A stretch of DNA of 5,937 nucleotides, taken from positions 1 to 5,937 of the forward strand of contig JAPLWW010000076.1 in assembly GCA_026396375.1 (NCBI GenBank), in the 5' to 3' direction. Source of the stretch: Microcaldota archaeon. Lineage in GTDB: Archaea; Micrarchaeota; Micrarchaeia; Anstonellales; J096. Positions 1 to 5,937 of the stretch are shown piece after piece. Numbering within the stretch: the first letter of the stretch is position 1; each line of letters begins with the position of its first letter. A program made the translations under genes and the position numbers. The notes under the pieces were generated by a model that was not told where the DNA came from, did no database searches, and saw nothing but the letters and a program-made list of their open reading frames with translations.

Positions 1-888
1 TTTGTAATCCAGACAATTGCGCAGATGACAAGCGTGCAGATACCGATGAACATATATTCCCCTCTTGCCGCAACAGGGATGGGAACCTCGGGCATAAGCA
101 TAAACACAGGGGAGATATTCTCGATAATAAACAACCTGTACAACAGCCTCATCAGGAGCATAATAGACATTATGCTGATGACCATAGCAAGGAAAACGAT
201 CCTGGACCTTGCGATACCCGCGATAGCGCTGATACTTCCGCTGGGATTGTTCCTGAGAGGATTATACATAACGAAAAGGACAGGCTCCAGCCTCATCGCG
301 CTTTCGCTTGTCCTGTTCTACATCTATCCCCTGTCCCTTGTCTTTGACGGCTACCTTGTCAAGAATTATGTGCCTGCAATAAAATATGGCGACATTATTT
401 CAGATTCCTCTGCTTCCTTCAACTACAGGAATCTGGATAAGTTCAAGCCGACAGATGAAATTGTGCCAACAACGGAGGAAAATGCGCAAATGACGCCTTC
501 AGTCGGAAGCCTGGGATCAAAGGACCTGTTGCTTGCGCCCAGCAAATATCTGGGGTCCATTGTCCTTCAAAGCACGGCCATATCCACTGCAGGAGGATTC
601 ATCAAGGCTGCAGTCGCCCTTATACCCAACAGGCTCCTTGGGTCTGGCCTCCAGTTCCTTACAGACCTGATAGCCGGGATAATGCTTTTGGGCGTTGTCA
701 ATTTCGTTTCCCTGGAAACATACGCTTTCAATACAATCCTGATCCAGGCAACCATCATAATGAACATCCTTGGAACTTTGCTGGTGACAACCACGTTTGA
801 CATCATCATGTGCGTGACATCCTACAGGATACTTGCAGACGTGCTCTCAGGGGACAAGAGCATAACCGGGCTTTCAAAGGTGCTATGA
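1..888 (+). CDS. Polytopic membrane protein, tandem paralog 1 (subtype A), 5'-partial
   Basis: The reading frame is open to the left edge and continues upstream of the first ATG (position 25), so this is the C-terminal 295 codons of a longer protein. Its paralogs have about 120-180 further N-terminal residues (signal or first helices) that are probably missing here. Counting window codons, the shared core is at 79-110: LPLG 79-82, R86, T91-K92, G95, P110, lying across two hydrophobic helices (about 67-85 and 95-118). A polar, charged loop follows (about 120-178), probably extracytoplasmic by positive-inside reasoning. Three more hydrophobic stretches come next (about 182-205, 219-240, 245-272). 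It ends in the C-terminal signature (L-S-G-D-K-S-I-T-G-L-S-K-V-L). The R-G-x-x-I-T-K turn and aromatic-rich second helix (F-Y-I-Y-P) pair it with paralog 4. The next gene begins at its stop codon, suggesting coupling. The coding call is firm. The function is unknown; a VirB6/TrbL-like role is a topology-based guess. Confidence 0.9.
   Translation, partial: FVIQTIAQMTSVQIPMNIYSPLAATGMGTSGISINTGEIFSIINNLYNSLIRSIIDIMLMTIARKTILDLAIPAIALILPLGLFLRGLYITKRTGSSLIALSLVLFYIYPLSLVFDGYLVKNYVPAIKYGDIISDSSASFNYRNLDKFKPTDEIVPTTEENAQMTPSVGSLGSKDLLLAPSKYLGSIVLQSTAISTAGGFIKAAVALIPNRLLGSGLQFLTDLIAGIMLLGVVNFVSLETYAFNTILIQATIIMNILGTLLVTTTFDIIMCVTSYRILADVLSGDKSITGLSKVL
876..882 (+). promoter_or_regulatory. Ribosome binding site deciding the start of paralog 2
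   Basis: AAAGGTG lies within the last codons of paralog 1. The AGGTG core is complementary to the usual 16S rRNA 3' end. Two adjacent ATGs follow (885 and 888). The site is 2 nt from the first and 5 nt from the second, which favours 888. Confidence 0.55.
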
Positions 889-2108
889 TGGCAATTGGAT
901 ACGGACTGATCAATCCCTACATCGTCATCGTCATGCTCATAGTGCTTCTGTCCATTGTACTGGCAAAGATGCTCGGGAAAGCCACAAAGAACAAGGAGCT
1001 TGAGGCATGGAGCTCTCTTGAGACAAGCGAGCTTGTAATGAGCACGCTGATCTTCATCTTCATCTTTGCAATCTATTCCGCATTGCTTTCAGTTTCAGAG
1101 GCATGGCTGGTCAATCCTGTAATGTCGGATTCCTCAGTAAGCATCCCTCTTGATGCAACCTCCACCAGCAACGGCTGGATCGAAAATCTATTCTATATCA
1201 ATCCTGGCGCGGGCACGGCCAACAGCGGAAACATCCAGCTAAACCTGATGGAAACGGTTACCTTCAAGCTCAAATATGTCCTTTACAACAGATTGATGCC
1301 GATGATGGTAGACCTTATGAAAACCAAATTCTCCCTTCAGCTTTACAGCGGATTGAAGGGCTCCAACAGGGGCCCCAAGTCAATAGGGTTCAGCATTCCC
1401 GCCGTCCCGGGGATAGACTTCTTCGTGAAGGGATGCGATACACTCATCTCAATTTTTGGGGTGATAGCGCCAACCATTTCCGCGCAGGTCATCGGCCTTG
1501 AGATAATAGGGGCACTGGCGTACAATGTCCTTTTGCCCCTGGGGATACTGTTCCGGTTTGTCCCTTTCCTCAGGAAATTCGGAAACGAGATGATTGCAGT
1601 ATCCATAGCCATGGGGATCCTTCTCCCTGTCGCATACCTCCTTTTGCTCAAGGCGGTTGATGACATCGAGACGAAGCACGATGTCCCGGGCGTGCTGAGA
1701 ACAACTGACATGACCGAGGCAAAATGGACTATGCTGGCAAACACATATTATTTCGGGAACACGTTCGTGACAATAGGGCCCCTTGCGGCATCGATGGGAA
1801 CGACATTTGCGCTGAATACCGCAGACACTATAGGGAACCTGTGGTTCAAGGGCCCCTTCACCGGAAAATTATTGAGCTCAATACCAGGCATCGTATCCGG
1901 GCCCTTTAACATGATCACCCATCTCATCTTTTCTGTCCAGTATGCATTCGCCATCTTTGCAGTGATGATACCCGCATCCCATCTGGGGGGATTCATCCTG
2001 GTAGGTTTAGTGATACCCATGTTTGCGTTCATGCTTAGCCTCTCATTTGTGGGAGCCTTGATAAAGGTCCTCAATATAGACATTTCCGACGCAGGTGTTC
2101 TGATATGA
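888..2108 (+). CDS. Polytopic membrane protein, tandem paralog 2 (subtype B)
   Basis: This is a 406-residue integral membrane protein with no cleavable signal. An in-frame ATG at 810 lies deep in the previous gene and would add a polar, Arg-rich tail unlike the paralogs. Of the ATG pair at 885/888, the second has the better ribosome-site spacing; 885 would overlap the upstream stop as ATGA. Helix 1 is about residues 7-26, followed by the basic motif A26-K27 and a charged run to W41. Helix 2 is about 48-68. A polar Ser/Thr/Asn/Gly-rich segment follows, then the core block at 216-247: LPLG 216-219, R223, L228-R229, G232, P247. After a loop with several Gly/Pro, two hydrophobic stretches end the protein, with the tail I-D-I-S-D-A-G-V-L-I, a shortened C-terminal signature. 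The basic residues after helix 1 and in the core turn suggest those parts are cytoplasmic and the N-terminus is outside. It overlaps the next gene by 4 nt (ATGA). The function is unknown. A channel or scaffold component of a secretion or DNA-transfer-like complex is possible. Confidence 0.93.
   Translation: MAIGYGLINPYIVIVMLIVLLSIVLAKMLGKATKNKELEAWSSLETSELVMSTLIFIFIFAIYSALLSVSEAWLVNPVMSDSSVSIPLDATSTSNGWIENLFYINPGAGTANSGNIQLNLMETVTFKLKYVLYNRLMPMMVDLMKTKFSLQLYSGLKGSNRGPKSIGFSIPAVPGIDFFVKGCDTLISIFGVIAPTISAQVIGLEIIGALAYNVLLPLGILFRFVPFLRKFGNEMIAVSIAMGILLPVAYLLLLKAVDDIETKHDVPGVLRTTDMTEAKWTMLANTYYFGNTFVTIGPLAASMGTTFALNTADTIGNLWFKGPFTGKLLSSIPGIVSGPFNMITHLIFSVQYAFAIFAVMIPASHLGGFILVGLVIPMFAFMLSLSFVGALIKVLNIDISDAGVLI
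2093..2097 (+). promoter_or_regulatory. Ribosome binding site of paralog 3
   Basis: AGGTG lies 7 nt upstream of the ATG at 2105, inside the last codons of paralog 2. It supports the overlapping ATGA start and translational coupling. Confidence 0.55.
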
Positions 2109-3439
2109 GCCTTTCAGACCTTACTCCCTATGCAGAGCTTAACAGGCAGTTTGTCATGTACGGCGGCGCAGTTGTCGGGATCGGAATCGCGCTGATTGCA
2201 ATTTCCTTTATTTTGGGGAAGTTCTTTGACAACAGGAAGATGCAGGAATGGGCTAAAGCAGAGGTATTGCAGATGGTCACCCCTTTCCTGCTCATGCTTG
2301 TGCTTTTCATGCTTGTGCCTTTGCTCAACCCCCTTATCGATGATATGGATCATTTAAGATATGCTGAAATCTGCAACAATCCGGATTATCCGGAACATAA
2401 CATAAATGAGGGATGCCATGCGGCCATTGGAGGGGCATTCCTTAACAGCATAACCCAGGAAAGCGTTGACATCCAGAGAAACATAATGAGATTGGGCTTC
2501 TTCATCTCATTGCCAAAATCAGTATTCTCGATGCCTGCCGGCGGCGGCATGATAGGTGCGACAGGAAGCATAGTCTTCAACTCCCTAATATTCATCTTCA
2601 CAAACACCTCAATGGACATTCTCCTCAACATGTCGAGGTTCCTTACGACAACGATCATGGTTTCGGGAGGATTCCTCATGGTTTACAGGTTCCTTGTATT
2701 CTCCTTTGTCCCCGTGCTGACATTGGGGCTTCTGCTCAGGATAATTCCCGTCACAAGGCCCCTGGGGGGACTGCTGATGTCAATAGCCATAGTCTCGTAC
2801 TTATTCATGCCGATGATGCTTGTGTTTGCGGATTCCATATACATGAACATCGTTCCGGATGAAAACAACGGGGGAATGAGGATAAGCAAGTTTGCGCCAA
2901 CGAACTTTGACTTCTATGACTTCAATGGAACCGGCCTGAAGCTGGGCGAAGTGGGAAAAGCCAATGATCCCAACAATCCCGGCCCGGCATATGATTTCAG
3001 CAAGGCATTAGAAGATGCCAATGCGCGTGAAGCGGATGTCATAAGCGAGATGGGCCAGAAAGGCATAGATTTCGAAAATCCGAATAACGTGACCGTAAGC
3101 TCTTTCATAGCCGACATATTCAATACAAACACCTTCCTCAAGGGACTCAAGGTGGGTGGAGGAATGGCGGTCGGCATGGCGAATTCAGTAAGGCTGATGT
3201 CAGGCTTCATATTCCCCACAGTGTCCCAGATGTCGATATTCTATCTCGGAAACGGCGAGGTTGCGCATTCATACATAAGCCCATTGGTCTTCATCCTTGT
3301 CGATGAGATGACGAACGTATGGATCTTTATAGGATTAATGCTATACATATCTGCGATTTCGGTAATTGCGGTCATAAAGACCCTGTCTCCGTTCCTTGGC
3401 GGGGACGTTGAGATAGCGGGATTGACAAAGCTGATCTGA
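2105..3439 (+). CDS. Polytopic membrane protein, tandem paralog 3 (subtype B)
   Basis: This is a 444-residue membrane protein starting at an ATGA overlap with paralog 2 behind AGGTG. It has no cleavable signal. A short polar N-terminus (about 19 residues) precedes helix 1 (about 20-37), then the basic motif G38-K39 and a charged run to W49, and helix 2 (about 55-76). The next loop is acidic and holds C90 and C104, a plausible disulfide if the loop is outside the cell, as the basic flanks suggest. A Gly-rich segment (about residues 142-155) precedes two core helices. The core block is 205-236: L-T-L-G (Thr replaces the Pro of the paralogs), R212, T217-R218, G221, P236. A long polar loop (about 255-335) with many Asp/Asn/Glu follows. 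Hydrophobic helices then lead to the C-terminal signature (L-G-G-D-V-E-I-A-G-L-T-K-L-I). Paralog 4 starts immediately after the stop codon. The family is not recognised by name, and the function is inferred only as part of the same membrane complex. Confidence 0.95.
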   Translation: MSLSDLTPYAELNRQFVMYGGAVVGIGIALIAISFILGKFFDNRKMQEWAKAEVLQMVTPFLLMLVLFMLVPLLNPLIDDMDHLRYAEICNNPDYPEHNINEGCHAAIGGAFLNSITQESVDIQRNIMRLGFFISLPKSVFSMPAGGGMIGATGSIVFNSLIFIFTNTSMDILLNMSRFLTTTIMVSGGFLMVYRFLVFSFVPVLTLGLLLRIIPVTRPLGGLLMSIAIVSYLFMPMMLVFADSIYMNIVPDENNGGMRISKFAPTNFDFYDFNGTGLKLGEVGKANDPNNPGPAYDFSKALEDANAREADVISEMGQKGIDFENPNNVTVSSFIADIFNTNTFLKGLKVGGGMAVGMANSVRLMSGFIFPTVSQMSIFYLGNGEVAHSYISPLVFILVDEMTNVWIFIGLMLYISAISVIAVIKTLSPFLGGDVEIAGLTKLI

Positions 3440-4810
3440 ATGAAAACAAAAACACTGGCTCTCCTTTTCCTGGCACTGCTGCTGTCATTTTCGTTTGCCC
3501 AGGATAATACGGGCCCAGATAATGGAGTGTCTCCAAATCCGCCGAATCCCGCAGAAGGCACCTGGAGCCTGGAGGACAGCTCAGAAGGCTGGATTTCAAA
3601 CGCATTCACATGGGTTGTTGACAATATCGGAACAAGGTCAATATATTCACTGATCATGCAGCACACTTCCTCCTGCGCTCCCCCTAACGGCAAGTATATC
3701 AATGATGCATATGTTTCAACGCTATCCATGACTGTAGGTGCGATCCTTGTCTCCTTCCTGATTTCCCTTGTCCTTTACATGGTTGCAAAGATGCTTGCAA
3801 AGCACGACTCCCCTGTTGCGCCCTACAGCTATCTTGCGCTGAAGGGGACCGATTCAATAGTGAGCATAGTTGTCTTTGTCCTGGTCTTTGGGGCATATAT
3901 CTTTGTGGGAGGCCCAGACTATATCCCTCTGATAAGGGGAATGGAATATGTCTCAACAGTGCTCTCCCTTTCAGGGATCGGCTCAATGTTCATAATAATC
4001 ATGAAGTTCCTTTTGGGCTATGCCTCAAATGCTTCCATACCCCTGGACATCATGTCGCAGATGGGGGCCAGGATGATCTCGCTCAGCTTTGACAAGGTCC
4101 TGAGCCCGGTAACGACCCTGATGAGCATATTGGGCAACTATTCCAGCCTGGTCATAGGGGAGTTCATGACAAAGCTGGGGCTTTTGTGCTTCATCAGGTC
4201 CTCCATGTTCGCGGTTTTCCTCCCGATAGGGTTTTTCCTGAGGGGGTTCGGGATAACCAAAGGCTCCGGAAACGCCATTTTGGCCCTGGCAATAGCGTTT
4301 TTCTTCTTCTATCCGGTTACCCTTACCATGAATTTTGCAATACTCAAGGCAGACACTGCGTTGAACAGCCAGACCATGGGAACCGCGGTATGGCGTTCTG
4401 CAGGGCACTATATGGAGTTTATGGCCTTTCCGCTGACAGTGACATTGATTAGCAAGCTTATTCCCCAAGGGGCAGGCGGCCAGACCCTGGGGACATCCAT
4501 CCTTGCAAAACTTGGATCATCAGGCGTTCTTGGCACAACCGGTTTGACAAATGTTGCGAGCGCAGGCGTTAATCTTTTCACTGTCATGAGCAAATGGACC
4601 ACTGTCGTGCTCCTTGCATACCTTTCAGTAATAAGCATAACGGTTTTCAATGCCATTTACGGGGTAATCTACCTTCTGGTGAAGCTGGTCCTGGTTTATG
4701 GGATAATACTTACAGCGATAGACATCTTTGCAACGCTGATGTTTGCAAAGGAGCTTTCAGGGATACTCGGGACGCCGATAGAGCTTAGCGCATTCATGAA
4801 GATACTGTGA
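3440..4810 (+). CDS. Signal-peptide-bearing polytopic membrane protein, tandem paralog 4 (subtype A)
   Basis: This 456-residue protein starts directly after the previous stop codon. Only a weak TGATC (3432-3436) could serve as ribosome site, so re-initiation by ribosomes finishing paralog 3 is plausible. Residues 1-20 form a typical Sec signal (K2/K4, Leu-rich core, S-F-A then Q21). A Pro/Asn/Gly/Asp-rich linker follows (about 21-45), then a Trp-containing stretch and C79, expected outside the cell. Helix 1 is about 96-116, with the basic motif A116-K117. The charged run and Trp seen in paralogs 2 and 3 are replaced here by a Pro/Tyr-rich segment. Helix 2 is about 140-157. The core block is 261-292: LPIG 261-264, R268, T273-K274, G277, P292, with a very aromatic second helix (F-F-F-F-Y-P). 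Further hydrophobic helices lead to the C-terminal signature (L-G-T-P-I-E-L-S-A-F-M-K-I-L). Its core is closest to paralog 1. The function is unknown, but the shared blocks make it part of the same system. Confidence 0.95.
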   Translation: MKTKTLALLFLALLLSFSFAQDNTGPDNGVSPNPPNPAEGTWSLEDSSEGWISNAFTWVVDNIGTRSIYSLIMQHTSSCAPPNGKYINDAYVSTLSMTVGAILVSFLISLVLYMVAKMLAKHDSPVAPYSYLALKGTDSIVSIVVFVLVFGAYIFVGGPDYIPLIRGMEYVSTVLSLSGIGSMFIIIMKFLLGYASNASIPLDIMSQMGARMISLSFDKVLSPVTTLMSILGNYSSLVIGEFMTKLGLLCFIRSSMFAVFLPIGFFLRGFGITKGSGNAILALAIAFFFFYPVTLTMNFAILKADTALNSQTMGTAVWRSAGHYMEFMAFPLTVTLISKLIPQGAGGQTLGTSILAKLGSSGVLGTTGLTNVASAGVNLFTVMSKWTTVVLLAYLSVISITVFNAIYGVIYLLVKLVLVYGIILTAIDIFATLMFAKELSGILGTPIELSAFMKIL

Positions 4811-4811
4811 T
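4807..4811 (+). promoter_or_regulatory. Probable ribosome binding site of paralog 5
   Basis: GTGAT spans the stop codon of paralog 4 and sits 6 nt before the ATG at 4818. It matches the distal part of the GGAGGTGAT consensus. The ATG at 4810 overlaps it and leads only to a short frame. Confidence 0.4.
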
Positions 4812-4817
4812 GACAAG

Positions 4818-5937
4818 ATGGAAAAAAGGAATATCTTTGCATTGGTCATGTTTTCATTGCTTTTATTTTCATGTTCCCATGCCCAGACTACGACTCCAGG
4901 TACAGTAACCCCAAACACTCCCGCTGATCCAAGCGTCTATTCGGATCTGCTGTCCAATTCAGGAGACATCGTAGGCAATATGCTGGATCTTGTCCTCAAT
5001 TTCACTGCAGAGATGACATTTCCCCTGCCTGGGGTTTGGGATAGCGGAGATCCGATCATGCAGAAAGAGATGTGCACCCCTACTTTAAATGCGATACTCA
5101 ATATGTTCATGATAGGGGGAGACATTTCCACCATTCCATTTTTGGCCGCGGCCGCAGGGCTCATGTTCATCGCTTTCATCTATCTCCTGGGAAAGGTGTT
5201 CGAGAACAAGAAATGGGTGGACTATTCAAAGAACGAGCTGTTCGAGATGGCAATGACCATAGTCGTTGTGCTGCTGATCCTGGTTCCGTTCCTGAAGGTA
5301 ATGGGTTGCGTCGACCTTTTCCATGGGGGAGGCACAACATACCAGGAGGCATTCGCATATCCCAAGGACATTATAAGCTCAGTCACTCTAATGAGCGTCA
5401 CAATCTATACAATAAATGCATTTTTGCAGAATATGCTTAAGGTTAAAGTAACGCAAAGCATCTTTGCAGGGTTTTCAGGAAGCCTTGGCATAGGGGGCGA
5501 CGACCCATCTTTCGGAAGCCTTTCCCAGGCAGGCATGATCCTGGTGATGGTTACCGGGCTTGCCTCGCTCATGGCATATATCCATGAGCTTGTGACATAC
5601 GGCTTTGTAGCCTATCTCCTGCCGATAGGGATCATTATGAGGTTCTTTGCCCCTACAAGGAAGATAGGGGGCACCATAATAGGCCTTGTGTTCGGAATGG
5701 CTGTTCTGATGCCCATAATGCTTGCCATCGGCCATAGCGTCATTGCTGTCAATTTCTTCCCCCTCCATTATGATATTCAAAGCAAGCTTATACTGCCTAA
5801 TGCTAATTTGAACCCACTGCCTGCCATAAAAGACGGCTTGACAAGGCTCTTTACGTTTAATGCAATCTCCTCTGCCCAGGAGGATGCCTCTGTTGCAGAA
5901 GGGGTTTCAAACGACGCATACGGCAACCCAGTTGAAA
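4818..5937 (+). CDS. Signal-peptide-bearing polytopic membrane protein, tandem paralog 5 (subtype B), 3'-partial
   Basis: The frame is open from the ATG at 4818 through the right edge: 373 codons with no stop. The ATG lies 7 nt after the stop of paralog 4. Residues 1-22 look like a Sec signal (K3-R4, hydrophobic core, S-H-A then Q23). The cleavage context, small residue-x-A-Q, matches paralog 4. A Thr/Pro-rich linker follows (about 23-40), then C86, helix 1 (about 106-124), the basic motif G125-K126, a charged run with W133, and helix 2 (about 143-161). C164 follows helix 2. C86 and C164 are both predicted outside and could pair. A Gly/Asp-rich segment lies about 217-229. The core block is 268-299: LPIG 268-271, R275, T280-R281, G284, P299. 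The remainder is a polar loop, probably extracytoplasmic. By comparison with the paralogs, about 80-120 residues with C-terminal helices are missing. C19 near the end of the signal was considered as a lipid anchor, but the preceding residues fit a lipobox poorly. The function is unknown. Confidence 0.92.
   Translation, partial: MEKRNIFALVMFSLLLFSCSHAQTTTPGTVTPNTPADPSVYSDLLSNSGDIVGNMLDLVLNFTAEMTFPLPGVWDSGDPIMQKEMCTPTLNAILNMFMIGGDISTIPFLAAAAGLMFIAFIYLLGKVFENKKWVDYSKNELFEMAMTIVVVLLILVPFLKVMGCVDLFHGGGTTYQEAFAYPKDIISSVTLMSVTIYTINAFLQNMLKVKVTQSIFAGFSGSLGIGGDDPSFGSLSQAGMILVMVTGLASLMAYIHELVTYGFVAYLLPIGIIMRFFAPTRKIGGTIIGLVFGMAVLMPIMLAIGHSVIAVNFFPLHYDIQSKLILPNANLNPLPAIKDGLTRLFTFNAISSAQEDASVAEGVSNDAYGNPVE

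Noticed and set aside
810..887. Longer start for paralog 2 at 810
   Set aside because: It would overlap the previous gene by about 79 nt and add a polar Arg-rich N-terminus not seen in the paralogs. The 885/888 ATGs fit the coupling pattern and the ribosome site.
25..888. ATG at 25 as the true start of the first gene
   Set aside because: The frame is open to the left edge and the paralogs have a much longer N-terminal half, so this Met is internal.
1343..1744. Minus-strand open frame of 133 codons
   Set aside because: It is antisense to the conserved core of paralog 2 and has low-complexity Ser/Arg/Pro composition with no recognisable domain.
3437..3442. Possible terminator or promoter between paralogs 3 and 4, where the signal-bearing genes begin
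   Set aside because: There is no intergenic space, and no hairpin, T-tract or TATA/BRE-like element stands out next to the junction.
3241..3729. Minus-strand open frame of 162 codons
   Set aside because: It runs antisense across the junction of paralogs 3 and 4, both supported by family motifs, and shows no domain or plausible ribosome site.
4025..4468. Minus-strand open frame of 147 codons
   Set aside because: It is antisense to the core of paralog 4, and its His/Gln/Glu-rich composition is typical of reverse reading of a hydrophobic gene.
4875..4876. C19 of paralog 5 as a lipoprotein anchor
   Set aside because: The residues before it (L-F-S) fit a lipobox poorly, and S-H-A then Q just after matches the cleavage context of paralog 4.
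4810..4908. Short frame from the ATG overlapping the stop of paralog 4
   Set aside because: It is only 32 codons long and lies inside the signal region of paralog 5, whose frame is open for 373 codons and carries all family motifs.
5144..5153. Perfect GC-rich palindrome GGCCGCGGCC
   Set aside because: It lies within Ala codons of a membrane segment of paralog 5, with no nearby gene start or end, so chance from Ala codon choice explains it.

Overview
The window is a single plus-strand gene string, densely packed and apparently one operon. It holds five consecutive genes for large polytopic membrane proteins: one cut by the left edge, three complete, and one cut by the right edge. Every junction is tight (about 1 to 4 nt of overlap, 0 nt, or 7 nt), so translational coupling is likely. 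I see no RNA gene, mobile element, CRISPR array, terminator or internal promoter. There is also no stretch of more than 300 bases without a gene. The last gene (4818 to the right edge) has no stop codon in the window.

The organism is most likely an archaeon. Arginine is encoded almost entirely by AGG/AGA and isoleucine very often by ATA. Genes are packed head to tail behind short GGTG or GTGAT-type ribosome binding sites. This style is common in DPANN and some euryarchaeal genomes, but no marker gene here fixes the lineage.

The main result is that all five proteins are paralogs, which a hand alignment of their translations shows. Each carries a gapless 32-residue block of the form L-[PT]-h-G-x3-R-x4-[TL]-[RK]-x2-G-x14-P. 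It is read as a membrane helix, a short basic cytoplasmic turn and a second membrane helix. The four proteins with a visible N-terminal half also share a basic motif after the first membrane helix ([LV]-[GA]-K-h-h, usually followed by a charged stretch and an aromatic residue). A short C-terminal signature (L-[SG]-x2-x-[SE]-[IL]-x-[GA]-[LF]-x-K-h-h) ends proteins 1, 3 and 4, and protein 2 has a degenerate form. Proteins 1 and 4 form one subtype and 2, 3 and 5 another, giving the order A-B-B-A-B.

Function is not established by the sequence. I recognise no named family with confidence. The general layout (multi-helix, a T-R/K-x2-G turn between two core helices, large variable extracytoplasmic loops) resembles the VirB6/TrbL/CedA class of channel components in conjugation, type IV secretion and archaeal DNA-exchange systems. 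That is a hypothesis from topology, not a homology call. The proteins could form one hetero-oligomeric envelope complex, with each paralog giving a different outer loop on a shared membrane core. No ATPase, pilin or relaxase is present in the window to test this.
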